A program made the position numbers and the translations under genes. Positions 53,102-63,039 of a stretch of DNA of 64,000 nt are shown here, in pieces (the stretch's first letter is position 1; each line of letters starts with the position of its first letter). The notes below the pieces were generated by a model. The model made no database searches, was not told where the DNA came from, and was given only the letters and a program-made list of their open reading frames with translations. The stretch is from Alphaproteobacteria bacterium (lineage in GTDB: Bacteria > Pseudomonadota > Alphaproteobacteria > Micavibrionales > Micavibrionaceae): positions 248,001 through 312,000 of the forward strand of contig JAJFGU010000004.1 of assembly GCA_021775955.1 (NCBI GenBank), given 5' to 3'.

Positions 53102-56100
53102 TTAAGCGACCTTTAACGTCGATTTTTCGAGCCTGGAATCTTTGCCTGCAACCTGACACAGGAAGGCATAAAGCTTGCCTACCTCGCTGGAGCCGAAGGT
53201 CGAGCTGAGCAGCGCGCCATGGTCGTTTTCGCCAGCCTGGATGTAAAGCTCCTCAAACTGGCGAATATAGCGCTGCACATAGGTTCTGAACTCGGTGTCT
53301 TTGGCGAATTTAGCGCGCGCCTTGTCCAGCGGCACTTTATCGCCCAGCTCTACCAGACGTCTTGTAAAGGCGGAAATATCACCCTTCTGGAATGCCTTCC
53401 AGGTTTTCTCCGAGATTTCCCCTTCCATCATCCGCGTCAAATCCACCGACAGTGAATGCAGGCTTTCGACGATAAATTTGGCCGAAGATAAAAATGCCTC
53501 GCGCTGGCTACGAATTTCAGTTTTCTGAATTTCCTCGGCGTTATGGGCTGCATCTTGTGAGGCTTTGAACAGCGAGTCCGATTGTTTGCTGAAATTGCTT
53601 GTCGCTTGTTTGGTTGCCTCAAGTGCGGCGGTCGAAACATTGAGCAAGCGCTCGGATTCCTGTGACAGGCTCTTGCGAGTTTTCTCAACCTTGCCGGTGA
53701 CGTCATTGGCGGCATCACCGATATCATCAACATGCGATATCAGAACCGACACCGATTTGCTCAGGTGATCGGCGGTTTTGCTTGATGCGTCTGCAACACT
53801 GGAAGCCTGGGATTTCAATTCCTTGCCGTAACTTGCCGATGTCGCCAGCGAGTTTTTCATTTGCTCAGCCACTTCGCGTGCGCGGATACCAAAGGTATCG
53901 CTGGCTTTCTTCAGTTCAACCAAAGTCTTGCTTGCGCTCTTGAGCAGGTTTTCACCTTCGCTTTGAACGGCTTTGACCATGGCCTGTGTATGCTGGGTGG
54001 TTTCTTCGGCAGCAAGGTTGAGACGCTCGCTTTCTTCTCTGGCCTTGGTGCCCGCTTTTTCAAAGCCGCTGGTGGCTGTTTCCGTAGACACCTCAACCGA
54101 TTGCGCCTGCTTGACAAAGCCGTCTCCAGCATCTTCAAGCTGGGCGATGGCCTGGCCAACAGAGGCCGATAATTCATGGAACTGTTCGTTAATTGCTTTT
54201 TGAATAGACTCAATTTTGAGCAAAGACTGATCCGTCACCAGATGAATATCGGAAGACTGGTCATCGAGCGAAGAGGCAATTTCACGCATTTTCTTTTCTG
54301 CCGAACGGGATGCACTTTCAATCTCTTCGACGCGGCCTTTGAGATGGTCGCTGGAAGAGCGCAAAATATCAGCGGCATCGTCAGAGCCTTCTTTGAGGTT
54401 TTGCAAACGCTCATCAAAGATAACGCCGATTTGTTGCAGGCGCGCCAGATTGCTTTCCGTCGTAATCTCAAAACCGCTTTTGAGCTGCGCAAATTTCTCC
54501 TGCGCTTCGCTGGCCTGCTCTATGGCTTTGGTATAGACAGGCTCTATTTCCGTTGCTGTCATTTCGAGCGCTTCTTTGACCGAGGTCACCGAACCCAGCG
54601 CCGTATCGGCATGGTCTTTGAGCAAGGTGATCTTGCCATCCAAACTCGTATCCAGCGTTTCAAGCTCATTAAAAGCCTTCGTCGTGAATTCCGTGATTTC
54701 TTCGCAGCGTCCTGCGATTTTTCCCTGCAACGACGCCACATCCTTGACCGCGCCTTTCGAAAGCGTGCCAAGTGTCTTTGATTGCCCGTCAAGCGCTTCA
54801 CCGACCTCAAGTACAGCCTCCAGGGATTCCTTGACCTGTGATGACAAAGTATCTTTTTGCTGAGCCATCTGTTCGTTGATGCTGCGTGCCTGCCCGGCAA
54901 TCTGGCCCGAGAGCGTCGATATCTCCTGTGCCTGACCGCGCAGAATGTTGCGGATCGTCTCGGCACTTTCCGTGGCCTTTTCGCTGGCTTCGTTCAGATC
55001 GCCGACGCGGCGACGCAAGACCTCTTCGATCTGTTCGTGACGACCACCGGCCTCGGCCACAGCAGCACTAATGTCACGCAAGGGGTGCTCTAAGGCCTCG
55101 CGCACATCGTCAACCCGCTCGGCCAGAGTGCGCGTGGTCAGATTGATTTTTTCATTTTGCTCGTCCACGGCGTCAGAAAGCTCACCAATATGCTCACGCG
55201 CAACACTGGATATGTTTTTCACCTGCGCCAGCGAGCCTTCAAGCATATCGACGATGGATTTGATGTAATCCATGTTGCCCTCGCCAGCCTCGTTGATATC
55301 CTGAATGTGCTGCTGGGTGTTGTGAATAAGCGCATCGGCCTGTTCTTTTGCCCCTTGTGTTGATTTTTCGAGAGAGTCAACGGCTTTGCGCACGGCAGAG
55401 CTGATGGTATCGGCGCCCGATACGGCAACAGACAAAGCCTCACTGAGTTTATTGGCGGCATACGTTCCGGCCTCTTCGATCTTGTCGGCTTCTTTGGAAA
55501 TACCGCTGACCGTTTCATGCAGGGCACTGGTTTTCTCGGCAATGCGGCTCTCAAGTTCCTCGCCTTTAAGCGAAACGTGATCCGCCGCGCCATGCAGCTT
55601 ATCAACGCTGGAAACAATTGTTTCGGCGATCTTATCAGCCTGATCAGCCACGGATTGCGCCCCGCTTTCCAGCGCTTCGCGGTGCTCCTGAATGGTGTCG
55701 GTCGATTTGGTCATCGCCTCAACCGTGCGCTCTGTCACGCCTTCCAGGCCTTCGACCTGACTTTCGATCATATCACCAAGGCGGTTGGTTTCGGCTGTAA
55801 CATGGTCGGCCGCTTCGGCAAGACCTTCGGTGTGGCCGTCAAAGCGGGTGATCAGATCCTCCAAACGCGCGGCGGTATCATCAATCGATACGCTTAACGA
55901 GTCATAGCTTTGCTCCAGATGCCCCTGAATTTCCTCACTTTTGTCTTTGGCCTTATCAGCCGCCGAGAGGATTTTATCCGCCCCCTGCCCCATCGCCGAT
56001 TCAATTTCCCCGGCGCGTTCAAGGATACTTAAAGTCGCCTGATCCCAGGCTTCGGCCCCGGCTTGCGTCTTCTCATCGATATTGGCGGTCCGCTGCTCTA

Positions 56101-56869
56101 TTTCTTCCGTGAGAGCCGTAAGCTTTCCGGCGCGCTCATTCAGCCCTTCGGCCAGACGGTCAATGTGAAACTCGGCTTTTTTCGATACACCGGAAAAATC
56201 ACGAATTTCGGTGCGCAAGCCCTGCCGCGCGCGTTGCAGGGATTTTAGTACCGCCTTGGACGCCGCCGAAACCTCCGCCGCCTGACGGCATAGCCGTTCA
56301 ATGTCTTTATTGATGATCCGCCCGCTTTCATCCGAAGGAAACAGCATGGTCTGCAGCTCATCACGCAAAGCCGAGGCATATAGCTCCACATCGCTGCGCC
56401 GGTTGACGGTGGTGATAATCAGCCATAGCAGGGCCGGCGGTGCAAACACACCGGCGATAAACGCACCCAGCCTGTCCGGCGCAAGAGAAAACCCGTCCGC
56501 ATTCGATATTGCATAAGACACACAAAACGCCACCCACAGCGCTGTCAGGAAGGCTCCCAGCGCATAAACGACTTTATAGCGCAAATCATTATGCACCAGC
56601 GGCGCTGTCAGAGGGGCGGGCTGTTGCAAAAGAACAGGCTCTTCCTCATGTTCGCTGGCAATTTCATTATAGGCTTGGCGCTGGCTATCTATTTTTGGCT
56701 TGGCGGAAATCTTTAATGAGCCAAGCGAAGAAACTTTCTCGCGCATTTCTTCCAGACGTTCAGCTCGTATATCAGGATTGCTCTTTACAGCTTTGTTATC
56801 GCTTTTCTTTTTGGCTTTGATTTGACCTGCTGATTTTTTGTCTTGTTTGAGCGCAGAGCGGTCCGTCAT
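53102..56869 (-). CDS. 1255-residue membrane-anchored coiled-coil protein (TipN-like architecture)
   Basis: The start has AAAAGGAG upstream. The layout is: a basic cytoplasmic N-terminus (1-97), two membrane helices (about 100-121 and 133-155), about 970 residues of nearly uninterrupted coiled coil rich in Ala/Glu/Ser/Lys, and a conserved C-terminal helical domain (about 1140-1245: 'MEGEISEKTWKAFQKGDISA', 'YVQRYIRQFEELYIQAGEND', 'LLSSTFGSSEVGKLYAFLCQ'). Two N-terminal helices plus a giant coiled coil is the architecture of Caulobacter TipN, a polarity landmark; 'SSTFGSSEVGKLY' is shared by large alphaproteobacterial coiled-coil proteins. With PopZ in this window, a polarity or chromosome-segregation role is plausible but inferred. 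Confidence 0.8.
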   Translation of the reverse strand: MTDRSALKQDKKSAGQIKAKKKSDNKAVKSNPDIRAERLEEMREKVSSLGSLKISAKPKIDSQRQAYNEIASEHEEEPVLLQQPAPLTAPLVHNDLRYKVVYALGAFLTALWVAFCVSYAISNADGFSLAPDRLGAFIAGVFAPPALLWLIITTVNRRSDVELYASALRDELQTMLFPSDESGRIINKDIERLCRQAAEVSAASKAVLKSLQRARQGLRTEIRDFSGVSKKAEFHIDRLAEGLNERAGKLTALTEEIEQRTANIDEKTQAGAEAWDQATLSILERAGEIESAMGQGADKILSAADKAKDKSEEIQGHLEQSYDSLSVSIDDTAARLEDLITRFDGHTEGLAEAADHVTAETNRLGDMIESQVEGLEGVTERTVEAMTKSTDTIQEHREALESGAQSVADQADKIAETIVSSVDKLHGAADHVSLKGEELESRIAEKTSALHETVSGISKEADKIEEAGTYAANKLSEALSVAVSGADTISSAVRKAVDSLEKSTQGAKEQADALIHNTQQHIQDINEAGEGNMDYIKSIVDMLEGSLAQVKNISSVAREHIGELSDAVDEQNEKINLTTRTLAERVDDVREALEHPLRDISAAVAEAGGRHEQIEEVLRRRVGDLNEASEKATESAETIRNILRGQAQEISTLSGQIAGQARSINEQMAQQKDTLSSQVKESLEAVLEVGEALDGQSKTLGTLSKGAVKDVASLQGKIAGRCEEITEFTTKAFNELETLDTSLDGKITLLKDHADTALGSVTSVKEALEMTATEIEPVYTKAIEQASEAQEKFAQLKSGFEITTESNLARLQQIGVIFDERLQNLKEGSDDAADILRSSSDHLKGRVEEIESASRSAEKKMREIASSLDDQSSDIHLVTDQSLLKIESIQKAINEQFHELSASVGQAIAQLEDAGDGFVKQAQSVEVSTETATSGFEKAGTKAREESERLNLAAEETTQHTQAMVKAVQSEGENLLKSASKTLVELKKASDTFGIRAREVAEQMKNSLATSASYGKELKSQASSVADASSKTADHLSKSVSVLISHVDDIGDAANDVTGKVEKTRKSLSQESERLLNVSTAALEATKQATSNFSKQSDSLFKASQDAAHNAEEIQKTEIRSQREAFLSSAKFIVESLHSLSVDLTRMMEGEISEKTWKAFQKGDISAFTRRLVELGDKVPLDKARAKFAKDTEFRTYVQRYIRQFEELYIQAGENDHGALLSSTFGSSEVGKLYAFLCQVAGKDSRLEKSTLKVA

Positions 56870-57005
56870 TTCGAGGACTCCTTTTCCTGATCGTGAGCTA
56901 ATATTTTTGCGTGAGATTGCTATGAATTAGCCATGTTTCTTAAGTCCTTGCAAGAAAGATTCAGCGAGGCTTATACACAGCTGTGGATAAATTAACACCA
57001 CCTCT

Positions 57006-57134
57006 GTCATCCCCGCGGCGATGCGAATGCATCGCTTAAACGGCGGGGATCCATAAGGTGTGCAGCTTTGCTGCACGCTTTTCCCAGATCCCGTTCGTGC
57101 GAACGCCGCTTACGCGCCGTGCCAACGGGATGAC
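57006..57134. repeat. dispersed palindromic repeat (GTCATCCCCGCGG family), copy 4
   Basis: The unit begins GTCATCCCCGCGGCGATGCG, includes the hairpins GCGATGCGAATGCATCGC and GTGCAGCTTTGCTGCAC, and ends CAACGGGATGAC. It is composite: the left half resembles 14693-14813 and the right half 51961-52050. Confidence 0.85.
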
Positions 57135-57140
57135 AATGAT

Positions 57141-58574
57141 TTAGGACTTTATCTTGGCAATATATTCCTTCACATCGCGCTTAATCTCCGGCGCGAGTAA
57201 ATACAGCCCGATGATGTTGGGAATGGTCATGGCGAACACCCCGGCATCGGTGAACAGGATCACGTTATCCAGGCTGGAAGACGCGCCAACCACGATAAAA
57301 GCCAAGAAAATAACCTTAAAGATATTCCCAACCCATTCATGCTCGCCGAACAAAAACGTAAAGCTTTTCACACCATAATACGACCAGGCAATTATCGTCG
57401 AATAGGCAAACAGAAACACCGTGAGGCACAGCACCAGCGGAAACCACGATATACCGGCTTCAAAGGCACGCGAGGTCAGGGCAACGCCTTCCATGCCATT
57501 GCCGCTTTCATAGACCCCGGTCACGGTAATCACCAGCGCGGTCACGCTGCAAATAATCACTGTATCGATAAACGGCCCAAGCATGCCGACAAAGCCTTGC
57601 GAAACCGGCTCGTTGGTTTTCACGGCCGAGTGGGCAATTGCCGCCGTCCCAAAGCCGGACTCGTTGGAAAAAGTTGCCCGCTGTACGCCCATCAGCAAAG
57701 CACCCATCAAGCCGCCAATTCCGGCCTGAACGCCAAAAGCACTTTCAAAAATGGTAACGAAAGCCCCGGGAATCTGCCCGGCATGAAAACCTATAACCAC
57801 CAGCCCAGCCGCCAGATAAATCAGACCCATAATCGGCACAATTTTACTGGCCACAGCCGCAATCGATTTAATGCCGCCAATAATCACCAGCCCTACCAGA
57901 ACCGCCATACCCAACCCGAACAGCCAGCCTTTATCGGCCAGAAAGCTTTCCGCGCCGCCGGTGACATTAACAACCTGCTGATAGGCCTGATTGGTCTGGA
58001 ACACACTCGCCGCCCCCAGCGTGCCAAGAACACAACAGGCGGCAAAAAACCCGCCCATAATCTGACCCAGATACGGAATGTTGTAGTTATCGAAAGCGCC
58101 CTTTATATAATACATCGGCCCACCGGATATTTTGTCCGGATTATCAGGGTCAAGATTCTGACGATATTTAATCCCCATCATCACTTCTGCAAATTTGGTC
58201 GACATACCAAAAAAGCCCATTACTACCATCCAGAAAGCGGCACCGGGACCGCCCACAGAGACAGCAACCGCCACACCGGCGATATTGCCAAGCCCTACTG
58301 TGCCGGAAAGAGATGTGGTTAAGGCCTGAAAACGGCTGATCTGCCCCTCTTCACCGGGCTTATCGTATTTACCCCGCACCAGATCAATGGCGTGCATGAA
58401 ATAACGAATATTGATAAAGCCAAGATAAAAAGTGAAAAACAGAGATACGAACACGAGCCAGATCAATATGACTTTAACGTCCTGCCCGCCTATCGACGCC
58501 GAATAAAACACGACGGAGGCAATGGCCTCGGAAAGTGGTTGAATCAATCCATCAATCTTGGTGTCAATACTCAT
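57141..58574 (-). CDS. alanine/glycine:cation symporter (AGCS family)
   Basis: The 477-residue membrane transporter shows 'FQALTTSLSGTVGLGNIAGV' and 'SVGGPGAAFWMVVMGFFGMS', characteristic of AGCS Na+/alanine symporters, then 'KISGGPMYYIKGAFDNYNIP' and 'MGVQRATFSNESGFGTAAIA'. Eleven or so helices are visible. It imports alanine or glycine with Na+. AGGAG precedes the ATG. It is monocistronic. Confidence 0.94.
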   Translation of the reverse strand: MSIDTKIDGLIQPLSEAIASVVFYSASIGGQDVKVILIWLVFVSLFFTFYLGFINIRYFMHAIDLVRGKYDKPGEEGQISRFQALTTSLSGTVGLGNIAGVAVAVSVGGPGAAFWMVVMGFFGMSTKFAEVMMGIKYRQNLDPDNPDKISGGPMYYIKGAFDNYNIPYLGQIMGGFFAACCVLGTLGAASVFQTNQAYQQVVNVTGGAESFLADKGWLFGLGMAVLVGLVIIGGIKSIAAVASKIVPIMGLIYLAAGLVVIGFHAGQIPGAFVTIFESAFGVQAGIGGLMGALLMGVQRATFSNESGFGTAAIAHSAVKTNEPVSQGFVGMLGPFIDTVIICSVTALVITVTGVYESGNGMEGVALTSRAFEAGISWFPLVLCLTVFLFAYSTIIAWSYYGVKSFTFLFGEHEWVGNIFKVIFLAFIVVGASSSLDNVILFTDAGVFAMTIPNIIGLYLLAPEIKRDVKEYIAKIKS

Positions 58575-58648
58575 GGCAAAGCTCTCCTATGTACGGTTGT
58601 GTGCATGAGAATAACGGTAAACATAAATTTTAAAAGGAAAAATCGCTT

Positions 58649-59134
58649 CTAGGAGCTACAAAGCGGCCTGGACACAGGATGAGAGGGGAAAATCGTTGCC
58701 GCCCAGCGGCGCAGATCCGTGTAGTTCAGGACCGAGGCCTTTTGTATGCGCGGCGCATAACGGGCGCAAAACATATCCGGGCGCATGGTCGCCGCATCAT
58801 TGGAGATTTTATTGGCAAAATCTGTCCGCAACGTATTCAGTTTTGCTTCCGGATCAGAAACGCCGCTATTCTTAAAATAGGTCAGCAAAATACCCTCATA
58901 AGCAGCGAAAAGATTGGTATAGCGACCCGTAAAATCCCGATAGGCCAGATAAAGATTTTTGCCATTGGCTGAGCTCATATGCTGGCAATTGAGGCCAATT
59001 ACCATCAGCTCGCTATGGATACGAATACCCTGCTCCGCTTCAGCTTCTTTGGGGCGATAGCATTGCGAAGCCGCTACCGGACTTACCTGCAGGGCCAAAA
59101 ACACAACCAGAGGTGTCAATATTGCTAAACGCAT
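58649..59134 (-). CDS. hypothetical exported protein
   Basis: This 161-residue protein has a signal peptide ('MRLAILTPLVVFLALQVSPV' then AAS). AAGG lies 7 nt before the chosen ATG at 59134. The mature part contains four or so Cys ('QCYRPKEAEAEQGIRIHSEL', 'GLNCQHMSS', 'DMFCARYAP', 'RPLCSS') suggesting disulfides, and 'LRTDFANKISNDAATMRPDM'. I recognise no named family, but similar helical periplasmic proteins occur in alphaproteobacteria. Confidence 0.75.
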   Translation of the reverse strand: MRLAILTPLVVFLALQVSPVAASQCYRPKEAEAEQGIRIHSELMVIGLNCQHMSSANGKNLYLAYRDFTGRYTNLFAAYEGILLTYFKNSGVSDPEAKLNTLRTDFANKISNDAATMRPDMFCARYAPRIQKASVLNYTDLRRWAATIFPSHPVSRPLCSS

Positions 59135-59156
59135 ACCCAACCTTACAATTAAAGTT

Positions 59157-60092
59157 TTAAACAGCGGTTAAAAGTGGCTCTCCGTTAAAATGGGCCTGTA
59201 TATTTTCTAATACCAGCCTGCCCATTTCCGTGCGCGTCTCGTAAGTCGCTGAGCCCAAATGCGGCAAAACCACGACGTTATCCATGGTCAATAACGGAGA
59301 CGGCACATAAGGCTCATTTGTATAGACATCAAGTCCCGCCCCGGCAATCTTTTTATTGCTGAGCGCCATGAGCAAATCCTCCTCATTGACGACAGAGCCA
59401 CGCGCGATATTAACAAGAAACCCATCAGGCCCTAAAGCCTCGAGCACTTCATAAGTCACAAGGTTTTCGGTTGCCGGCCCGCCCGCACAACACAGGATCA
59501 AAAAATCGACATCGCCCGCCATTTTCTCCAGATCATCATAGTATTCATAGGGCTGATCTTCCTTACGATTTGGCCCGTGATAAACAACGTCCATTTCAAA
59601 CGCCGCCAGCCGTTTTGCCACCGCCAGTCCGATACGGCCCAGCCCGACAATGCCCGCCTTCTTTCCAGTCAGCGTCACGCCCAACGGCAAAGGCCCGTTT
59701 TGCCATTTGCCGACCCGGACATACATATCGCCTTCAACGATTCTCCGCGCCAGCGCCAGAACCAGCGACAAGCCGATATCCGCCGTATCATTGGTTAAAA
59801 CCGCCGGCGTGTTGGTGACGACTATGCTCCGCTCCCTGGCCGCCTCAAGATCAACATTATCAACGCCCACCGCCATATTGGCGATGATCTCCAGATTGGG
59901 CAAAGCCTCAATCAGGCTACGCCGAACGGGCAGCAAAGAAGATATAACGACAACGATATTGTCTTTATTCTCCTGAATGGTTGTCTCCGGGTCGCGTTCC
60001 TTCCAGATACGGATAACCCGGAAGTCCTTTTCCAGCACTGCCATTTCGTCCGGTAAAAGGAAATGTTGAATGATAAGGGCCGTTTTTTTCAT
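59157..60092 (-). CDS. D-isomer specific 2-hydroxyacid dehydrogenase
   Basis: The 311-residue protein shows the NAD-binding 'GKKAGIVGLGRIGLAVAKRL' and catalytic segments: 'ANMAVGVDNVDLEAARERSI', 'LVNIARGSVVNEEDLLMALS' (Arg), 'GAGLDVYTNEPYVPSPLLTM' (Glu) and 'NVVVLPHLGSATYETRTEMG' (His). It resembles glyoxylate/hydroxypyruvate reductases, but the exact 2-oxoacid cannot be fixed. It is divergent from miaB. Confidence 0.92.
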   Translation of the reverse strand: MKKTALIIQHFLLPDEMAVLEKDFRVIRIWKERDPETTIQENKDNIVVVISSLLPVRRSLIEALPNLEIIANMAVGVDNVDLEAARERSIVVTNTPAVLTNDTADIGLSLVLALARRIVEGDMYVRVGKWQNGPLPLGVTLTGKKAGIVGLGRIGLAVAKRLAAFEMDVVYHGPNRKEDQPYEYYDDLEKMAGDVDFLILCCAGGPATENLVTYEVLEALGPDGFLVNIARGSVVNEEDLLMALSNKKIAGAGLDVYTNEPYVPSPLLTMDNVVVLPHLGSATYETRTEMGRLVLENIQAHFNGEPLLTAV

Positions 60093-60136
60093 GAAAGCTT
60101 GATTTTCCGCCGTTAAATGTGGTCTTTACTCTACCC

Positions 60137-61501
60137 ATGAGCAAAGCAGCAAACAAGAAACTTTATATCAAGACCTGGGGCTGTCAGATGAACAGCTATG
60201 ATAGTGGTCGCATGGCCGATATCCTCTCACCCTTTGGGTATAAATGTGTGGATAGCCCTGTGGATGCCGATATGGTCATTCTCAATACCTGCCATATCCG
60301 AGAAAAAGCGACCGATAAGGTCTTCTCCGATTTGGGCCGGATCAAACCGCATAAAAAAGCAATGGAAGACCAGGGCAAAAAGATGCTGATTGCCGTCGCC
60401 GGCTGCGTCGCGCAGGCCGAAGGCGATTTCATTCTCGAGCGCGCCCCGTACGTGGATATGGTGTTTGGCCCGCAAACCTATCATGAGCTGCCGGAAATGA
60501 TGGCCAAAGTCACCGGCGCGTACGGCGAAAACCGCATTGTAAACACCGAGTTTCCGGCGGAATCCAAATTCGACTCCCTGCCCGAGGAGCATCTTTCGCA
60601 AGGGCCGTCCGCTTTTCTCTCCATTCAGGAGGGCTGTGACAAGTTCTGTACGTTTTGCGTTGTACCCTATACGCGTGGCAGCGAATTTTCACGTTCTGTC
60701 AGTGAGATAATAGATGAAGCTAAGAAATTAGTTGATGGCGGAGCCAAAGAAATCACCCTACTCGGTCAGAACGTCAATGCCTTCCATGGTGAAGGCCCGG
60801 ACGGACATACATGGGGTCTGGGGCAGCTGATCGAAAAAACATCTGAAATCAATGGTCTGGAGCGCATTCGTTACACAACATCTCATCCGCGTGACATGGA
60901 TGATGAGCTGATAGACGTACATGGCCGCATTGATAAGCTCATGCCTTTCCTCCATCTGCCGGTGCAAAGCGGCTCCGACCGTATTCTCGAGGCCATGAAC
61001 CGCAAACATACGGGTGATCATTACCGCGATATTATCGCCAAATTACGCAAAGCCCGCCCCGATCTGGCACTCTCATCCGACTTTATTGTCGGCTTCCCGG
61101 GTGAAACGGATGAGGACTTTGAAGATACCTTGCAATTGGTGCGCGATATCGGCTTTGCCTCAGCCTATTCCTTCAAATACAGCGCCCGCCCCGGCACCCC
61201 GGCGGCCAATATGCAGGGCCTGATCCGTGATGACGTGGCGTCTGAGCGTCTAAGCCGTTTGCAGGCCCTGATCAATGAGCAACAGCTTGATTTCAACCGC
61301 AAAACCGCCGGGCTCACCTTGCCCGTATTATTCGACCGCAAAGGCAAAAAACCCGGCCAGATTCTGGGCCAAAGCCCCTGGAACCAGTCTGTCTACGTAC
61401 AGGGAAATGAGCGCCTTTTGGGCCAGATTATCAACGTTGAAATCACCGAAGGTTTCGACAATTCCCTGACCGGCAGCATAGAAACCACCATTGCCGCCTA
61501 G
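60137..61501 (+). CDS. miaB: tRNA-2-methylthio-N6-dimethylallyladenosine synthase MiaB
   Basis: MiaB is a radical SAM methylthiotransferase acting on i6A37 of tRNA. The start 'MSKAANKKLYIKTWGCQMNS' was chosen over a GTG six codons upstream; neither has a good ribosome site. It has UPF0004 Cys residues ('WGCQMN', 'LNTCHIREKA', 'VAGCVAQAEG'), the radical SAM site 'EGCDKFCTFCVVPYTRGSEF' and a C-terminal TRAM domain ('LPVLFDRKGKKPGQILGQSP'). It is the first gene of the conserved miaB-phoH-ybeY-corC set. Confidence 0.96.
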   Translation: MSKAANKKLYIKTWGCQMNSYDSGRMADILSPFGYKCVDSPVDADMVILNTCHIREKATDKVFSDLGRIKPHKKAMEDQGKKMLIAVAGCVAQAEGDFILERAPYVDMVFGPQTYHELPEMMAKVTGAYGENRIVNTEFPAESKFDSLPEEHLSQGPSAFLSIQEGCDKFCTFCVVPYTRGSEFSRSVSEIIDEAKKLVDGGAKEITLLGQNVNAFHGEGPDGHTWGLGQLIEKTSEINGLERIRYTTSHPRDMDDELIDVHGRIDKLMPFLHLPVQSGSDRILEAMNRKHTGDHYRDIIAKLRKARPDLALSSDFIVGFPGETDEDFEDTLQLVRDIGFASAYSFKYSARPGTPAANMQGLIRDDVASERLSRLQALINEQQLDFNRKTAGLTLPVLFDRKGKKPGQILGQSPWNQSVYVQGNERLLGQIINVEITEGFDNSLTGSIETTIAA

Positions 61502-61590
61502 ACCTCAAAAAATATTGCCTCAATTATACCTTTCTTTAATAAACTCGCGTAAAATCGGCCCTATCGGATGGATATAAAAGGACCTTATTT

Positions 61591-62559
61591 TTGGCTGAAA
61601 AACGAACTTTAGAATTTGAAAACAACGACTTACTGCCGCTTCTCTTTGGCGAGCACAACGCGCATCTTGCCTATCTTGAAAACAAGCTGGATATCACCAT
61701 TGCCGATCGCGGCAATATTTTGACCCTTTCCGGGCGAAAACGCGCCATAAAGGCGGCGGAACATGTGCTACAATCGCTGTGGAAAAAGCTTGATAACAGC
61801 GAAGATGTCGGGCTTCCCGAGATTGACGCTGCCATCCGCTTTCTTGATGATAAAAAGCAAAATGGCGATAAAAGCAGCAATGGAAAAGGCAAAATGAACG
61901 GCAGCGATACCATTATCAAAACCAAAAAGAAGAGCATTGCCCCGCGCTCGCCCAATCAGGCCGCCTATATGGACGCCATCGAAAATAACGAGCTGGTGTT
62001 CGGCCTCGGTCCGGCCGGAACCGGGAAAACCTATCTCGCGGTCGCCGTGGGTGTTTCGCTTTATCTGCAGGGCAAGGTCGAGCGCCTGATTTTCTGCCGC
62101 CCCGCGTTAGAGGCAGGCGAGCGTCTGGGCTTTCTGCCCGGCGATATGCAGGAAAAGGTCGATCCGTATTTGCGTCCGATCTATGACGCGCTGCATGACA
62201 TGATGCCCTGGGATGAAATTATGAAGAAAATTGAAACCGGCGATATCGAGATCGCGCCGCTGGCCTTTATGCGCGGGCGCACATTATCAAACGCCTTTGT
62301 CATTCTCGATGAAGCGCAAAACACCACAGCGACCCAGATGAAAATGATTTTAACCCGTATGGGAGAATCCTCGCGCATGGTGGTGACCGGCGATATCACC
62401 CAGACCGATTTGCCTAACGGTGTAAAGTCCGGCCTGCGCGATGCCACAGAAATCCTGAGTGACGAGGACAGCATTAAATTTATTACTTTCGAAAACAGCG
62501 ATGTCGTTCGTCATCCCCTTGTCAGCAAAATCATCAACGCCTATGACCGCGCCAAATAA
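61591..62559 (+). CDS. phoH: PhoH family ATPase (YbeZ type)
   Basis: The start is a TTG at 61591 with AAAAGGA about 10 nt upstream ('MAEKRTLEFENNDLLPLLFG'). A KH-like N-terminal part is followed by an Asn/Lys-rich linker and the PhoH ATPase: 'GLGPAGTGKTYLAVAVGVSL' (Walker A), 'RPALEAGERLGFLPGDMQEK', 'AFVILDEAQNTTATQMKMIL' (Walker B) and 'RMVVTGDITQTDLPNGVKSG'. It acts with YbeY in rRNA/ribosome metabolism. Product is 322 residues. Confidence 0.95.
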   Translation: MAEKRTLEFENNDLLPLLFGEHNAHLAYLENKLDITIADRGNILTLSGRKRAIKAAEHVLQSLWKKLDNSEDVGLPEIDAAIRFLDDKKQNGDKSSNGKGKMNGSDTIIKTKKKSIAPRSPNQAAYMDAIENNELVFGLGPAGTGKTYLAVAVGVSLYLQGKVERLIFCRPALEAGERLGFLPGDMQEKVDPYLRPIYDALHDMMPWDEIMKKIETGDIEIAPLAFMRGRTLSNAFVILDEAQNTTATQMKMILTRMGESSRMVVTGDITQTDLPNGVKSGLRDATEILSDEDSIKFITFENSDVVRHPLVSKIINAYDRAK

Positions 62560-63025
62560 TTTCCAAATTGATATTACCGTTCCTGAACAGGAATGGGAAA
62601 CACGGCTCTCCGGTATTCGGGAACTGGCAGAATCTTGTGTGCAGAGCGTGATAAACAAGGCTCCAGACAATTTACAGGCAAATGAAATCAGTATCGTCTT
62701 TGCAAATAACTCGTTTATCCAGGATTTAAACCTGCGCTATCGCGAACAGGACAAGCCGACCAATGTGTTGTCTTTTCCGCAAAACGAGGGCGAGAACCTC
62801 GGCGATATCATCCTGGCACTGGAAACCATTACCCAAGAAGCGCAGGATCAAAACAAATCGCTGGAGCACCATGTCAGCCATCTGATCGTCCACGGCACGC
62901 TGCATTTACTCGGCCATGACCATGAAAATGAGGACGAGGCCGATGATATGGAGGCGCTGGAAATCAGCGTATTAGAAACGCTTGGTATAAAAAACCCTTA
63001 TGAAACTGAGGATTCTGTGTCATAA
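62543..63025 (+). CDS. ybeY: endoribonuclease YbeY
   Basis: The start at ATG 62543 overlaps the end of phoH by 17 nt ('MTAPNNFQIDITVPEQEWET'). The 160-residue protein has 'RYREQDKPTNVLSFPQNEGE', 'LGDIILALETI' and the zinc motif HGTLHLLGHDHE (H-x4-H-x4-H variant) that defines the family. YbeY takes part in 16S rRNA 3' maturation and ribosome quality control. Confidence 0.95.
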   Translation: MTAPNNFQIDITVPEQEWETRLSGIRELAESCVQSVINKAPDNLQANEISIVFANNSFIQDLNLRYREQDKPTNVLSFPQNEGENLGDIILALETITQEAQDQNKSLEHHVSHLIVHGTLHLLGHDHENEDEADDMEALEISVLETLGIKNPYETEDSVS

Positions 63026-63039
63026 TCAAGACATATAAC

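Noticed and set aside
57339-58322. 327-codon frame antisense to the alanine symporter
   Set aside because: It is a shadow of the transporter gene, with unnatural His/Asn-rich composition.
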